The notes under the pieces: generated by a model
What the model saw: only the letters and a program-made list of their open reading frames with translations
Databases searched by the model: none
Told to the model about the DNA's origin: nothing
Part shown: positions 8,263 through 17,068 of the stretch, in pieces
Layout of the letters: the number at the start of each line of letters is the position of its first letter
Position numbering within the stretch: the stretch's first letter is position 1
Program-made: the position numbers and the translations under genes
NCBI RefSeq assembly: GCF_014518425.1
Contig: NZ_JACVCU010000001.1
Span: 744,001 to 808,000, forward strand
DNA: 64,000 nucleotides
Direction of reading: 5' to 3'
From: Terrabacter sp. MAHUQ-38
GTDB taxonomy: Bacteria; Actinomycetota; Actinomycetes; Actinomycetales; Dermatophilaceae

Positions 8263-9291
8263 TCAGGTGGAGCTGCGCTCGACGAGCTGGGTGTCGAGGG
8301 TGGTCACGCGCGGCGGTGACTCCCCGCCGAGCAGCCGCAGCAGGGTGTCGGCCATGACAACTCCCATCTCCTGCGCCGGCTGGGCGACCGTCGTCAGCCC
8401 GATCTTGCCCCGCGTCGCGTACTGGCTGTTGTCGAAACCGACGATGGCGACGTCGTCGGGCACCCGCAGCCCGCGCTCATCGAGCGCGAGCAACGCACCG
8501 CTCGCCATCAGGTCGCTGGCGACGAAGATCGCGTCGAGGTCGGGGTGCTCGTCGACGAGCGTCAACGCCGCCCGGATGCCGCCCGCCTCGGTGAAGTCGC
8601 CGCGGCCGACCCGGTGGTCCGAGAGCCCGGCGGCGGCCAGCGCGTCGCGCCACCCCAGCTCGCGGTCGACCGAGGCGGGCATGTCGGCGGGCCCGGTGAT
8701 CGTCGCGATCGCCCGTCGACCCCGGGCGATGAGGTGCTCGACGCCGCGCCGCGCGCCGGTGCGGTTGTCGACGTCGATGTAGTAGTCGCCGGGGTTGGCG
8801 ATGTCACCGAGCGGGCGGCCACCGAAGACGACCGGCAGCGAACGCCCGAGCGAGGCGAGGAAGTGGTCGCCCGAGTGGTGCGACACGACGAGGGCACCGT
8901 CGACGTTGCCACCGAGCAGGTAGCGCTTCGTCTTCTCGGACGGCGAGCTCGGGTGGGTGAGCTGCAGGTTGAGCACGTAGTCGCTGTCGTCGAGCCGCTC
9001 GCTGATGCCCTGGACGACGTCGGCGAAGTACGGGTCGCCGAAGAAGCGGTGCGCGTCCTCGGGCACGACGAGCGCGATCGACATGGTGGCCCGGGCGACG
9101 AGCGAGCGCGCCGCCCGGTTGGGCACGTAGTCCAGCTCGGCGATGGCCTTCTCGACCGTGGCGAGCACGTCGGGGCTGACCCGCGGCGACCCGTTGATGA
9201 CACGCGAGACCGTGGCCCGCGACACGCCGGCCACCCGGGCGACCTCCTCGAGGGTAGGTCGCCCGACGGGGGTGGCCGCCGCGTCGCTCAT
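8263..9291 (-). CDS. LacI-family transcriptional repressor of the beta-glucoside operon
   Basis: Encodes 342 residues. The N-terminal LacI helix-turn-helix is at about 13-33 (VSRATVSRVINGSPRVSP), followed by a periplasmic-binding-protein-like sensor domain with ASDLMASGALLALDERG and VGFDNSQYATRG. Last gene of the operon; its ATG overlaps the GH1 stop by four bases. It is the obvious candidate to bind the two palindromes upstream of the solute-binding protein gene, which would make the operon autoregulated. The inducer is probably a beta-glucoside such as cellobiose, inferred from the GH1 neighbour. Confidence 0.92.
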   Translation of the reverse strand: MSDAAATPVGRPTLEEVARVAGVSRATVSRVINGSPRVSPDVLATVEKAIAELDYVPNRAARSLVARATMSIALVVPEDAHRFFGDPYFADVVQGISERLDDSDYVLNLQLTHPSSPSEKTKRYLLGGNVDGALVVSHHSGDHFLASLGRSLPVVFGGRPLGDIANPGDYYIDVDNRTGARRGVEHLIARGRRAIATITGPADMPASVDRELGWRDALAAAGLSDHRVGRGDFTEAGGIRAALTLVDEHPDLDAIFVASDLMASGALLALDERGLRVPDDVAIVGFDNSQYATRGKIGLTTVAQPAQEMGVVMADTLLRLLGGESPPRVTTLDTQLVERSST

Positions 9292-10835
9292 GCCTGCGTG
9301 TCTCCTGCTGGTTCGGTCGGGGTGTCGGTGCCGCTCGTACCCAGTGGTGCCAGGGGTGCCGAGGGTGGAAGCAGCCGGCGCGTGGCGATGGTCCGGGCGA
9401 GGTCGAGAGCGCTCGCCTTGGGCGTGCGCACCTGGGTGTCGTAGTCGACTCGGACGATACCGAAGCGTTTGGCGTAGCCCCACGCCCACTCGAAGTTGTC
9501 GAGCAGCGACCAGTAGAAGTACCCGCGGACCGGCACCCCGGCGTCGAGGGCATCGAGGATGGCCCCGAGGTGCGCGCGCACGTATGCCGTCCGGTCGCGG
9601 TCCTCGACGAAGCCGTCCTCGTCGGCCACGTCGTCGAAGGCGGCACCGTTCTCCGTGACGTGCAGCGTGACCCCCGCCGGCCCGGTGTAGTCCTGGTGGA
9701 GCCGCACGAGCAGGCGGGTCAGACCCTCGGGCTGGATCTCCCAGTCCATCGACGTCACGGGCAGCCCGCGGGGGTGCCGGAACGACTCCTCGGCCGCCGG
9801 GAACGGCGAACGCGTGACGCGGCCTCCGTTGAGGTTGTCGGCCAGGACGCTGGCCGGCTTCGTGTGACCGATGGCCTCGCCGTTGTAGTAGTTGACGCCC
9901 AGGACGTCGATCGGCGTCGAGATGGCCTCGAGGTCTCCGTCCATGATCCGGTCCTCGAGTCCCAGGTGGCGCACGTCCTCGAGCAGGTCCGTCGGGTAGG
10001 CGCCTCGAAAGATCGGGTCGAGGAAGACCCGGTTCATCTGGGCGTCGACGCGCCGCGCGGCGTCCACGTCCCGGGGGTCCGAGGGGTCGACCGGGTCGGC
10101 CACCGTGAAGTTGAGCGTCAGGCCGAGCTCGAGCGACGAGTCTCGCGCCCGCAGCTCCTGCACAGCGCGCCCGTGGGCGAGCATGAGGTGGTGCGCGGCG
10201 GCGAGTCCGTCTGCGGGAGAGGTGCGCCCGGGCGCGTGCATGCCGGCGGTGTAGCCGAGGAACGCCGCGCAGAACGGCTCGTTGAGCGTCGTCCACGTGT
10301 TGACCCGGTCGCCGAGCCGGTCGTGCACGGCGCCGGCGTACTCGACGAACCGCTCGACGGTCTCGCGCGACGTCCACCCGCCCTTGTCCTCCAGGGCCTG
10401 CGGCAGGTCCCAGTGGTAGAGCGTCAGCCACGGCGCGATCCCGGCCTCGATGAGCGAGTCGACGAGCCGCTCGTAGAAGTCGAGACCCTTGGCGTTGACC
10501 GCCCCGCCGTCGGGGCAGACGCGTCCCCACGCCGTGGAGAAGCGGTACGACTGGACGCCGAGCGACTTCATCAGGGCGACGTCCGCGGCATACCGGTGGT
10601 AGTGCTCGCACGCGACGTCACCGGTGTCGCCGTCGACGACGGCGCCCGGCGTGTGCGAGAAGGTGTCCCAGATCGAGTCGGTGCGGCCGTCCTCGTGACG
10701 GGCCCCCTCGATCTGGTACGCGGCCGTGGCGACGCCGAGGACGAACTCGGCGGGCACCGGCCGCCCTTGCGGCGCAACGTTGTCGGCGCCAGGAGCGACG
10801 AGCGTGCTCTGGTGGTTCTGGGTCTGGGCGGTCAT
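9288..10835 (-). CDS. GH1 beta-glucosidase
   Basis: Encodes 515 residues, a full GH1 barrel with a longer Pro/Thr-rich C-terminal tail than usual. N-terminal FVLGVATAAYQIEGA, acid/base Glu186 in TLNEP, nucleophile Glu in VTENGAAF, and the terminal GYFYWSLLDNFEWAWGY signature are all present. There is no signal peptide, so it should hydrolyse imported beta-glucosides in the cytoplasm. Its ATG overlaps the stop of the upstream permease by four bases. The exact substrate (cellobiose, gentiobiose or others) cannot be read from sequence. Confidence 0.95.
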   Translation of the reverse strand: MTAQTQNHQSTLVAPGADNVAPQGRPVPAEFVLGVATAAYQIEGARHEDGRTDSIWDTFSHTPGAVVDGDTGDVACEHYHRYAADVALMKSLGVQSYRFSTAWGRVCPDGGAVNAKGLDFYERLVDSLIEAGIAPWLTLYHWDLPQALEDKGGWTSRETVERFVEYAGAVHDRLGDRVNTWTTLNEPFCAAFLGYTAGMHAPGRTSPADGLAAAHHLMLAHGRAVQELRARDSSLELGLTLNFTVADPVDPSDPRDVDAARRVDAQMNRVFLDPIFRGAYPTDLLEDVRHLGLEDRIMDGDLEAISTPIDVLGVNYYNGEAIGHTKPASVLADNLNGGRVTRSPFPAAEESFRHPRGLPVTSMDWEIQPEGLTRLLVRLHQDYTGPAGVTLHVTENGAAFDDVADEDGFVEDRDRTAYVRAHLGAILDALDAGVPVRGYFYWSLLDNFEWAWGYAKRFGIVRVDYDTQVRTPKASALDLARTIATRRLLPPSAPLAPLGTSGTDTPTEPAGDTQA

Positions 10836-11662
10836 CCCTTGACTGCTCCTTGCATGATGCCGGACACCAGCTGCTTGCCGGCGAAGACGAACAGGACGAT
10901 GAGGGGCAGTGCCATGAGGACGACCCCGTTGAGCACGAGCGAGTAGTCGACGAAGTACGCGGCCTGCAGCTGCTGCAGCGCGACCGGCAGCGTCGGGTTG
11001 CCGGGGTCGAGGATGATGAACGGCCAGAAGAAGTTGGTCCACGTCGCGATGAAGGTGAACAGGCCGAGCATCGCTGCGCCGGGGCGCGCGGCCGGCAGGG
11101 CGACCGACCAGAACGTCCGCAGCGTCGAGGCACCGTCGACACGCGAGGCCTCGATGAGCTCGTCGGGCAGAGCCTCCTGGAGGTACTGCGTCATCCAGAA
11201 GACGCCGAAGGCGCTCACCGCACTCGGGAGGATGACGGCCCAGACGCTGCCGATCCAGCCGAGCTTGCTCATGACGATGAAGAGCGGCACGATCCCGAGC
11301 TGCGTCGGCACGGCCATCGTCGCGATGACGAAGACGAGCAGCCCTGAGCGGCCACGGAAGCGCAGCTTGGCGAACGCGAACCCCGCCAGCGCGGAGAAGA
11401 GCACGACGAGCAGCGCGACGGTCGAGCTGACGAAGATGCTGTTGCCGAGCGCCTTCCAGAACGGGACCGTCGTGACGACCGTGGCGGCGTTCTCGAAGAA
11501 GTGCCCACCCGGCACGAACGAGTACGGGTCGCGCACGATGGCTGCCGAGTCCTTGCTGCCGATGACGAACGACCACCACAGCGGGAAGGCGGAGGCCAGC
11601 AGGACGACGAGGAGGAAGACGTATGCCGTGGGGCTGGCCTGGGTGCGTCGGGCGAGTCTCAT
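10832..11662 (-). CDS. ABC sugar transporter permease (MalG-like)
   Basis: Encodes 276 residues with six hydrophobic segments and the cytoplasmic EAA loop EASRVDGASTLRTFWSVALP. It is the second inner-membrane subunit of a CUT1-type importer. The start at ATG 11662 was chosen because it overlaps the upstream permease stop by four bases; the open extension to 11818 is antisense-like. No ATPase gene lies in the operon, so a shared MsiK-like ATPase elsewhere is inferred. Confidence 0.93.
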   Translation of the reverse strand: MRLARRTQASPTAYVFLLVVLLASAFPLWWSFVIGSKDSAAIVRDPYSFVPGGHFFENAATVVTTVPFWKALGNSIFVSSTVALLVVLFSALAGFAFAKLRFRGRSGLLVFVIATMAVPTQLGIVPLFIVMSKLGWIGSVWAVILPSAVSAFGVFWMTQYLQEALPDELIEASRVDGASTLRTFWSVALPAARPGAAMLGLFTFIATWTNFFWPFIILDPGNPTLPVALQQLQAAYFVDYSLVLNGVVLMALPLIVLFVFAGKQLVSGIMQGAVKG

Positions 11663-12690
11663 CGCTGTCCCTTCGAGGCGATCCGGCGGGTGACGAAGTA
11701 GTTCACGACCGCGAACAGGACGACGACGAGGAAGAGCATCCACGCGACGGCCGCGGCCCGGCCGAAGTTCTTCTGCGTCCAGCCGAGCTGGTAGAGGTAG
11801 ATGGTCAGCGTCTGCCACTGGCGGTCGGCGCCGCCGAGGCCGTACTGGTCGTACATCCGCGGCTCGTCGAAGATCTGCAGGCCACCGATCGTCGAGGTGA
11901 TGACGACGAAGATGATCGTGGCGCGCAGCTGCGGGATCGTGATCGAGAAGAACGTCCGGACGCGGCCGGCGCCGTCGATCATGGCTGCCTCGTAGTAGTC
12001 ACGCGGGATGGCCTGCATCGCGGCGAGGAAGATGAGGGCGTTGTAGCCGGTCCACCGGAAGTTGACCATGGTCGCGATCGCGAGGTGGCTGGGCACGACC
12101 TCCTTGTGCCACTGCACCGGGTCGATGCCGACGAGACCGAGCAGGTGGTTGACGAGACCGAACCTGTCACCGAAGAGGTCGCTGAAGATGAGGGCGACGG
12201 CGACGGGCGCCACGACGTAGGGGAGCAGGACCCCCATGCGCCAGAAGGTCCGCGCCCTGAGGCCGCTGTCGAGCGCCGCCGCGATGAGCAGCGCGAGGAT
12301 GATCTGCGGCACGCTCGAGAGCAGGAAGATGCTGATCGTGTTCTTCAGCGCGTTCCAGAAGTACGGCTGGGCCAGGACGTCGGTGTAGTTCTTGAGGCCC
12401 ACGAAGTTGCCCTGGCCGCCGATGAGGCTCCACTTGTGGAGCGAGACCCACGCCGTGTAGAGCAACGGGAAGAGCCCGACGACGGCGAAGAGGATGAAGA
12501 ACGGCGAGACGTACGCGTACGGCGAGGCCTTCTCGTCGAGCTTCGTCAGGCGCCTGCGCCAGGTCGGCCGGGGCCCCACCGGCGAGCGTCTCACGAAGTC
12601 GGGCGCTGTCTGCCCGGCCGGGTCGACGCCCGCGGTGCGGGGGCGCCCCGGCGAGGTGCCGGGTGGCTGTGCTGGGGACTGGACGGTCAC
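11659..12690 (-). CDS. ABC sugar transporter permease (MalF-like)
   Basis: Encodes 343 residues. A Pro-rich cytoplasmic N-terminus precedes six transmembrane segments and an EAA loop (EAAMIDGAGRVRTFFSITIP). The frame is open to 12771, but GTG 12690 is the more credible start because upstream residues are low-complexity and overlap the intergenic region. It pairs with the downstream permease and the upstream lipoprotein. Confidence 0.9.
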   Translation of the reverse strand: MTVQSPAQPPGTSPGRPRTAGVDPAGQTAPDFVRRSPVGPRPTWRRRLTKLDEKASPYAYVSPFFILFAVVGLFPLLYTAWVSLHKWSLIGGQGNFVGLKNYTDVLAQPYFWNALKNTISIFLLSSVPQIILALLIAAALDSGLRARTFWRMGVLLPYVVAPVAVALIFSDLFGDRFGLVNHLLGLVGIDPVQWHKEVVPSHLAIATMVNFRWTGYNALIFLAAMQAIPRDYYEAAMIDGAGRVRTFFSITIPQLRATIIFVVITSTIGGLQIFDEPRMYDQYGLGGADRQWQTLTIYLYQLGWTQKNFGRAAAVAWMLFLVVVLFAVVNYFVTRRIASKGQR

Positions 12691-12794
12691 GGTCGGTTCC
12701 GCTCGTCGGGCGGGTGGCCCGGTGCCGGGTGACGGGTCACCGGGCCACCCGCGGTCGGCGCTCAGCGGCATACCGCTGGCTGGTGGAGGGGCGG

Positions 12795-12827
12795 GACGGG
12801 GGCGGGTGGCGCGTACCCGCCCCCGTC
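12795..12827 (-). promoter_or_regulatory. intercistronic hairpin between solute-binding protein and permease genes
   Basis: A perfect 13-bp stem (GACGGGGGCGGGT/ACCCGCCCCCGTC) with a 7-nt loop lies 23 bases after the solute-binding protein stop. Such hairpins often protect the mRNA or partly terminate so that the binding protein is made in excess over the permeases. It has no U-tract. Confidence 0.65.
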
Positions 12828-12850
12828 TGTTCCCTGGGGATCGGGCGTGG

Positions 12851-14185
12851 TCAGCCCAGGGCCTTCACGTCGGCCACCCACTTGTCCCAGGACTCCTGCG
12901 GCGTGGAGCCCTGCTCGACGCGGGTCAGCGCCTGCTGCATCGCGTCGTTGATGGCGAAGTAGTGGGTGCCCTTGTACGGCGCGACGGTCACGGCCTTGGC
13001 GCGCTCGGCGAAGATCTCGCCGGTCGGGGCGTTGTTGAACGCCGCAACCTTGACCGAGAGCAGCTCGGGGCTGGTCAGTGCAGCCTGCTGGCTCGGGAAG
13101 GCGCCGACCTTCTTGAAGGCCTTGATCTGCTGCTCGGGGGCAGTCAGCCACGAGGCGAGGACCTGCGCCTCCTTCGGGTGCGCGCTCTGCTTGGGCACGA
13201 CGAGGTAGGAGCCGCCCCAGTTGCCGCCGCCACCGGGGAAGGTGTTGGCGACGTCCCAGCCCTTGACGCCCTTGGCGTTGCCCTCGATGACGCCGACCAT
13301 CCAGCCGGGGCAGAGCATGGTCGCGAAGCCGTCCTTCTGGAAGCTCGCGGTCCAGTCGTCGCCCCACTGCTGGAGCTTGGCCGAGAGGCCGTCGGTGATG
13401 CCCGCCTGCACGACCTGGTCGTAGATCTTCTTGACCTCTGCGCTGTCGGTCGCCGTGATCGTGTCGTCCTCGGGGTTCTCGTACGCGGCCTGGACCTGGT
13501 TGATCATGCCCTGGTACGTCGCGCCGAGGCTGTCGAAGAACGGGACCTTGGACTTCGCTGCGAACTGCTTGCCGGCCGCGAAGTAGCTGTCCCACGTCGT
13601 GCCGAAGAGCTTGGCGACCGACTCCCGGTCGCTCGGCAGGCCCGCCTTCTTGAACAGGTCGCTGCGGTAGCAGATGGCTTCGGGGCCGGAGTCGGTGCCG
13701 TAGCCGATGAGGTGGCCATCGGCGTCGGTGGCGGCCTTGGCCTTCCAGTCGAGCCAGCGGCCCTGGACGTCCGGGGAGGTGAGGTCGGTGAACTTGTCGG
13801 AGTACTGGAGCATCTCGGGCAGCCAGTCGACCTCGACGGCCTCGACGTCGGCCATGCCGCTGCCTGCCGAGAGCCGGGTGAAGAAGGTGTCGCGGGCCTC
13901 GTTGGAGGTCGCGGCCTTCTTGTGGGTGACCTTGATGTTCGGGTGCGTCTTCTCGAACTCGGGGATGAGCTCCTCATAGCCGAACTGGTTGAAGGTGGCG
14001 AGCGTCAGGGTGACCTGACCGCCGTCGCCCTGGCCGCCGGTGCTGCCGGCCTGGGTGGCAGGCCCGTCGCCACCCGAGCCGGAGCTGCACGCCGAGAAGG
14101 CCAGCAGCGACGCGGTGAGGGTGGCGAGAACTGCATGGCGTGAGCGCACGGAGGGCGCGCCGATCCGGGTGGAACGGGATGTCAT
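12851..14185 (-). CDS. extracellular sugar-binding lipoprotein of an ABC importer
   Basis: Encodes 444 residues. The signal peptide ends in a lipobox LAFSAC (Cys33), so the mature protein should be lipid-anchored outside the membrane. The rest is a type 1 extracellular solute-binding fold, with LATFNQFGYEELIPEFEKTHP near the mature N-terminus. It is the first gene of the operon; AAAGGAG precedes the ATG, and two LacI-type operators lie 36-81 bases upstream. The ligand is inferred to be a beta-glucoside from the downstream GH1. Confidence 0.93.
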   Translation of the reverse strand: MTSRSTRIGAPSVRSRHAVLATLTASLLAFSACSSGSGGDGPATQAGSTGGQGDGGQVTLTLATFNQFGYEELIPEFEKTHPNIKVTHKKAATSNEARDTFFTRLSAGSGMADVEAVEVDWLPEMLQYSDKFTDLTSPDVQGRWLDWKAKAATDADGHLIGYGTDSGPEAICYRSDLFKKAGLPSDRESVAKLFGTTWDSYFAAGKQFAAKSKVPFFDSLGATYQGMINQVQAAYENPEDDTITATDSAEVKKIYDQVVQAGITDGLSAKLQQWGDDWTASFQKDGFATMLCPGWMVGVIEGNAKGVKGWDVANTFPGGGGNWGGSYLVVPKQSAHPKEAQVLASWLTAPEQQIKAFKKVGAFPSQQAALTSPELLSVKVAAFNNAPTGEIFAERAKAVTVAPYKGTHYFAINDAMQQALTRVEQGSTPQESWDKWVADVKALG

Positions 14186-14220
14186 GGAGAGCTCCTTTGG
14201 TCTTCATCCCCTAGCGGGTG

Positions 14221-14266
14221 TGGGAGCGCTCTCCGTGCGTGGAACCGAACCATGAGAGCGCTCTCA
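14221..14266 (-). promoter_or_regulatory. two LacI-family operators controlling the beta-glucoside operon
   Basis: TGGGAGCGCTCTCC at 14221-14234 and the perfect palindrome TGAGAGCGCTCTCA at 14253-14266 match the actinobacterial LacI-family operator (central AGCGCT). Their centres are 32 bp apart, about three helical turns, which would place two dimers on one face of the DNA. They lie between the divergent operon and the iolC-like gene. Confidence 0.85.
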
Positions 14267-14488
14267 CGGGAGAGAGTGGACCTCCGACAGGGCATCGGTC
14301 AAGACCCGTGACCAATCCGTGATCCACGTCGCCCGAAGTGCGTCGCGGTGGGCGATGTGTGCGCGTGCTCGACCCACCGCGACGTCGGCTCGACGGCTAG
14401 CGTGGTGGGGTCGGGCGCCGTTCCAGGCGTCGACACGTGCACCGACACAGGCACCGACACAGGCACCGTCGCTGACCGGGAGGCTCCC

Positions 14489-15454
14489 ATGACCGCCTAC
14501 GACCTCGTCGCGCTCGGTCGGGTCGGCGTCGATCTCTACCCGCTCCAGCACGGGGTCACGCTCGACGAGGTGCGCTCGTTCGAGAAGTTCCTCGGCGGCA
14601 GCGCGGCCAACGTCACCGTGGCGGCGGCCCGCCATGGCAGGCGCGCCGCGCTCGTCAGCGCGACGGCCGACGACGCCTTCGGGCGCTTCGTCCACCGCGA
14701 GCTGCTCCAGCTGGGCGTCGACGACGCGCACGTGCAGACCATCGCCGGAGGACCCCCGACGCCGGTCACGTTCTGCGAGGTCTTCCCGCCCGACCACTTC
14801 CCGATCTGGTTCTACCGCTACCCGACCGCACCCGACCTGCTCATCACCGCGGATTCCATTCCGCTGCAGGCGATCCGGGAGGCGCGGGTCCACTGGTCGA
14901 CGGTCACCGGTCTCAGTCAGGAGCCGAGCCGGGCCGCCCATGTCGCCGCGTGGCAGGAGCGCGGGCGCGCCCCCCTCACGGTGCTCGACCTCGACTACCG
15001 CGCGGTCTTCTGGAGCGACGTGGACGAGGCCCGCAGGCAGGTGCGTGAGGCGGTCCGCAACGTCACGGTCGCGGTCGGCAACACGGAGGAGTGCGAGGTG
15101 GCGACGGGGGAGACCGATCCCGAGCGCGCTGCCCGCGCCCTGCTGGCGAGCGGGGTCGAGCTGGCCGTCGTCAAGCAGGGTCCGCGCGGCGTGCTGGCCA
15201 TGACGCAGGATGAGCGTGTCACCGTCAGCGCGTTCCCCGTCGACGTCGTCAACGGGCTCGGCGCGGGTGACGCCTTCGGTGGCGCGCTCGTGCACGGACT
15301 GCTCGAGGGCTGGGACCTCGAGCGCATCCTGCACTTCGCGAACGTCGCCGGCGCCCTCGTCGCGGGACGGCTCGAGTGCTCGACGGCCATGCCGACGACG
15401 GCCGAGGTCCAGGCCCTCCTGTCGGACGTCGAGGTGGCCGACGGCGCGATGTGA
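14489..15454 (+). CDS. iolC: PfkB-family sugar kinase, 5-dehydro-2-deoxygluconokinase-like
   Basis: Encodes 321 residues. LGRVGVDLYPLQHGVTLDEV, LGGSAANVTVAAARHGRRAAL and TPVTFCEVFPPDHFPIWFYR follow IolC closely. The PfkB signature NGLGAGDAFGGALVHG carries the catalytic Asp. IolC phosphorylates 5-dehydro-2-deoxygluconate in myo-inositol breakdown. No other iol gene is in the window, so the pathway role depends on genes elsewhere. ATG 14489 has GGGAGG six bases upstream; a frame open from 14348 includes a short CACCGACACAGG tandem repeat and is excluded. Confidence 0.8.
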   Translation: MTAYDLVALGRVGVDLYPLQHGVTLDEVRSFEKFLGGSAANVTVAAARHGRRAALVSATADDAFGRFVHRELLQLGVDDAHVQTIAGGPPTPVTFCEVFPPDHFPIWFYRYPTAPDLLITADSIPLQAIREARVHWSTVTGLSQEPSRAAHVAAWQERGRAPLTVLDLDYRAVFWSDVDEARRQVREAVRNVTVAVGNTEECEVATGETDPERAARALLASGVELAVVKQGPRGVLAMTQDERVTVSAFPVDVVNGLGAGDAFGGALVHGLLEGWDLERILHFANVAGALVAGRLECSTAMPTTAEVQALLSDVEVADGAM

Positions 15455-15475
15455 GCCGCGGGGCGGAAAGAGAAA

Positions 15476-15523
15476 ACCCGCCCCTGCTGGTCACGTCGCC
15501 GAACTCGACCAGCAGGGGCGGGT
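15476..15523. terminator. bidirectional terminator between the convergent iolC-like and MATE genes
   Basis: A perfect 17-bp stem (15476-15492 with 15507-15523, ACCCGCCCCTGCTGGTC and its complement) around a 14-nt loop. On the plus strand it is preceded by GAAAGAGAAA. It is the strongest hairpin in the window and starts 21 bases after the iolC-like stop. Confidence 0.9.
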
Positions 15524-15534
15524 GCCCTAGACCC

Positions 15535-15709
15535 GGTGATCCGACAGGGGGAGGAGATCACCGAGCCACAAAGGAGCAACTCACGAGAACGACTATGAGC
15601 GCCGGACCTTAAAGAACACTGGGAATGCCGTAGTAGTTGTCTCTGACCTGTTCGGCGTGCGGTCTGGGTGGCCTCGCCGGCATCGGCGGAGGCGCGCGCC
15701 CCGTGTCCC
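15535..15709. other. intergenic stretch with hairpin and a 5-codon ORF; no gene recognised
   Basis: Contains a 7-bp hairpin GGTGATC/GATCACC (15535-15562) and then AAAGGAG followed by ATG 15595, which opens only five codons before TAA. This could be a decayed 5' end. Nothing else is recognisable before the MATE gene stop. Confidence 0.4.
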
Positions 15710-17068
15710 TCAGCGCGCCCCGACGACCATCCAGTCGTCACGACGGGCGCGCCAGCCGAGCACGCACGCACGGATCACCATGAACGCGGTGAAGGCCGCC
15801 CACAGGACGATGACGTCCCGGGCCGGCTCGCCGCTCGGGCCGGCCGCGCGGACCGCGAGGATGAAGGGAAGGTACGCGACGAGCGTGATGACCATGCCCC
15901 AGGCGAGCCACGAGCCGTCGCCGGCGCCGATGAGCACGCCGTCGAGGACGAAGACGTAACCGGCGACGGCCTGGCCCAGCCCGACGACGATCAGCGCGGC
16001 CCCGAGCGCGTCGCGGACGGCGGGGTCGGTCGTGAAGAGCGCCGGGATGACGCCGTGCAGCGCGACGAGAACGAGCCCCAGCGCGAGCCCGCCCCAGACT
16101 CCCCAGCGGACCATCGTGCCCATCGCGACGCGTACGCCCTCTCGGTCACCGGCGCCGAGCGCGCGCCCGACGATCGCCTGCGCGGCGATGGCGAGCGCGT
16201 CGAGGGCGAAGGCCAGGAACGACCAGACCGTCAACGCCACCTGGTGCGCCGCGAGCGGAACGTCACCGAGCGATGCAGCCACCCACGTCGTGACCAGCAG
16301 CGTCGCGCGCAGCGCGAGGGTGCGGACGAGCAGGGGTATGCCGGTGCGCGCGGCCGCGAGGATCCGTGCAGGATGCGGTCGCAGCCGTGCCTCGCGCGTC
16401 TGGGCCTTGAGGAGCAGGACCGTGACGAGCGCGATGCCCATGCCGGTCTGCGCGATGACGGTGCCCCAAGCGGATCCGGCGATGCCCCAGCGCAGCCCGT
16501 AGACGAAGACGAGGTTGAGCACGATGTTGGCGCCGAAGCCGACGACCGACGCCACGAGCGGGGTGGTCGTGTCCTGAAGGCCGCGCAGGACGCCCGTGAC
16601 GGCGAGGATCACGAGCATCGCCGGGATGCCGAACGCCGAGATGCGCAGGTAGGTCGTCGCCTGCTCGATGGCCGCCGGGGAGGCGCCGAATGCTGCACTG
16701 ATCGGCCTCGCGGCCACGGCGACGACCGCTGCGGTGACCGTGCCCAGAGCCAGCGCCAGCCACAGGCCGTCCACCCCGGCACTGATGGCGGCTTCCTCGT
16801 CGCCGGCGCCGAGGTGGCGGGCGACGACGCTGGTCGTGCCGTAGGCGAGGAAGACGAAGATGCCGGCGGCGGTGACGAGCGCGGCGCTCGCCACTCCGAG
16901 CCCGGCGAGCTGGGCGGTGCCGAGGTGGCCGATGATCGCCGAGTCGGCGAGCAGGAACAGCGGCTCGGCGATGAGGGCGAGGAAGGCCGGGACGGCGAGG
17001 CGGAGGATCTCGCGCCGGTGGCCGGGAAGCCGGGTCGGGGGCCGGCTCGTCGGCTGGGAGGCGCTCAC
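15710..17068 (-). CDS. MATE family (DinF-like) multidrug efflux transporter
   Basis: Encodes 452 residues with twelve hydrophobic segments in two homologous halves. It begins RREILRLAVPAFLALIAEPLFLLADSAIIGHLG, which is characteristic of the DinF branch of MATE exporters. These exchange cationic drugs or metabolites for H+ or Na+. It starts at GTG 17068, overlapping the stop of the AlkD-like gene by four bases, so the two are translationally coupled. Confidence 0.93.
   Translation of the reverse strand: MSASQPTSRPPTRLPGHRREILRLAVPAFLALIAEPLFLLADSAIIGHLGTAQLAGLGVASAALVTAAGIFVFLAYGTTSVVARHLGAGDEEAAISAGVDGLWLALALGTVTAAVVAVAARPISAAFGASPAAIEQATTYLRISAFGIPAMLVILAVTGVLRGLQDTTTPLVASVVGFGANIVLNLVFVYGLRWGIAGSAWGTVIAQTGMGIALVTVLLLKAQTREARLRPHPARILAAARTGIPLLVRTLALRATLLVTTWVAASLGDVPLAAHQVALTVWSFLAFALDALAIAAQAIVGRALGAGDREGVRVAMGTMVRWGVWGGLALGLVLVALHGVIPALFTTDPAVRDALGAALIVVGLGQAVAGYVFVLDGVLIGAGDGSWLAWGMVITLVAYLPFILAVRAAGPSGEPARDVIVLWAAFTAFMVIRACVLGWRARRDDWMVVGAR

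Noticed and set aside
14430-14472. CACCGACACAGG tandem repeat upstream of the iolC-like gene considered as an operator array
   Set aside because: It has only about two and a half units and no dyad; it is more likely simple sequence drift.
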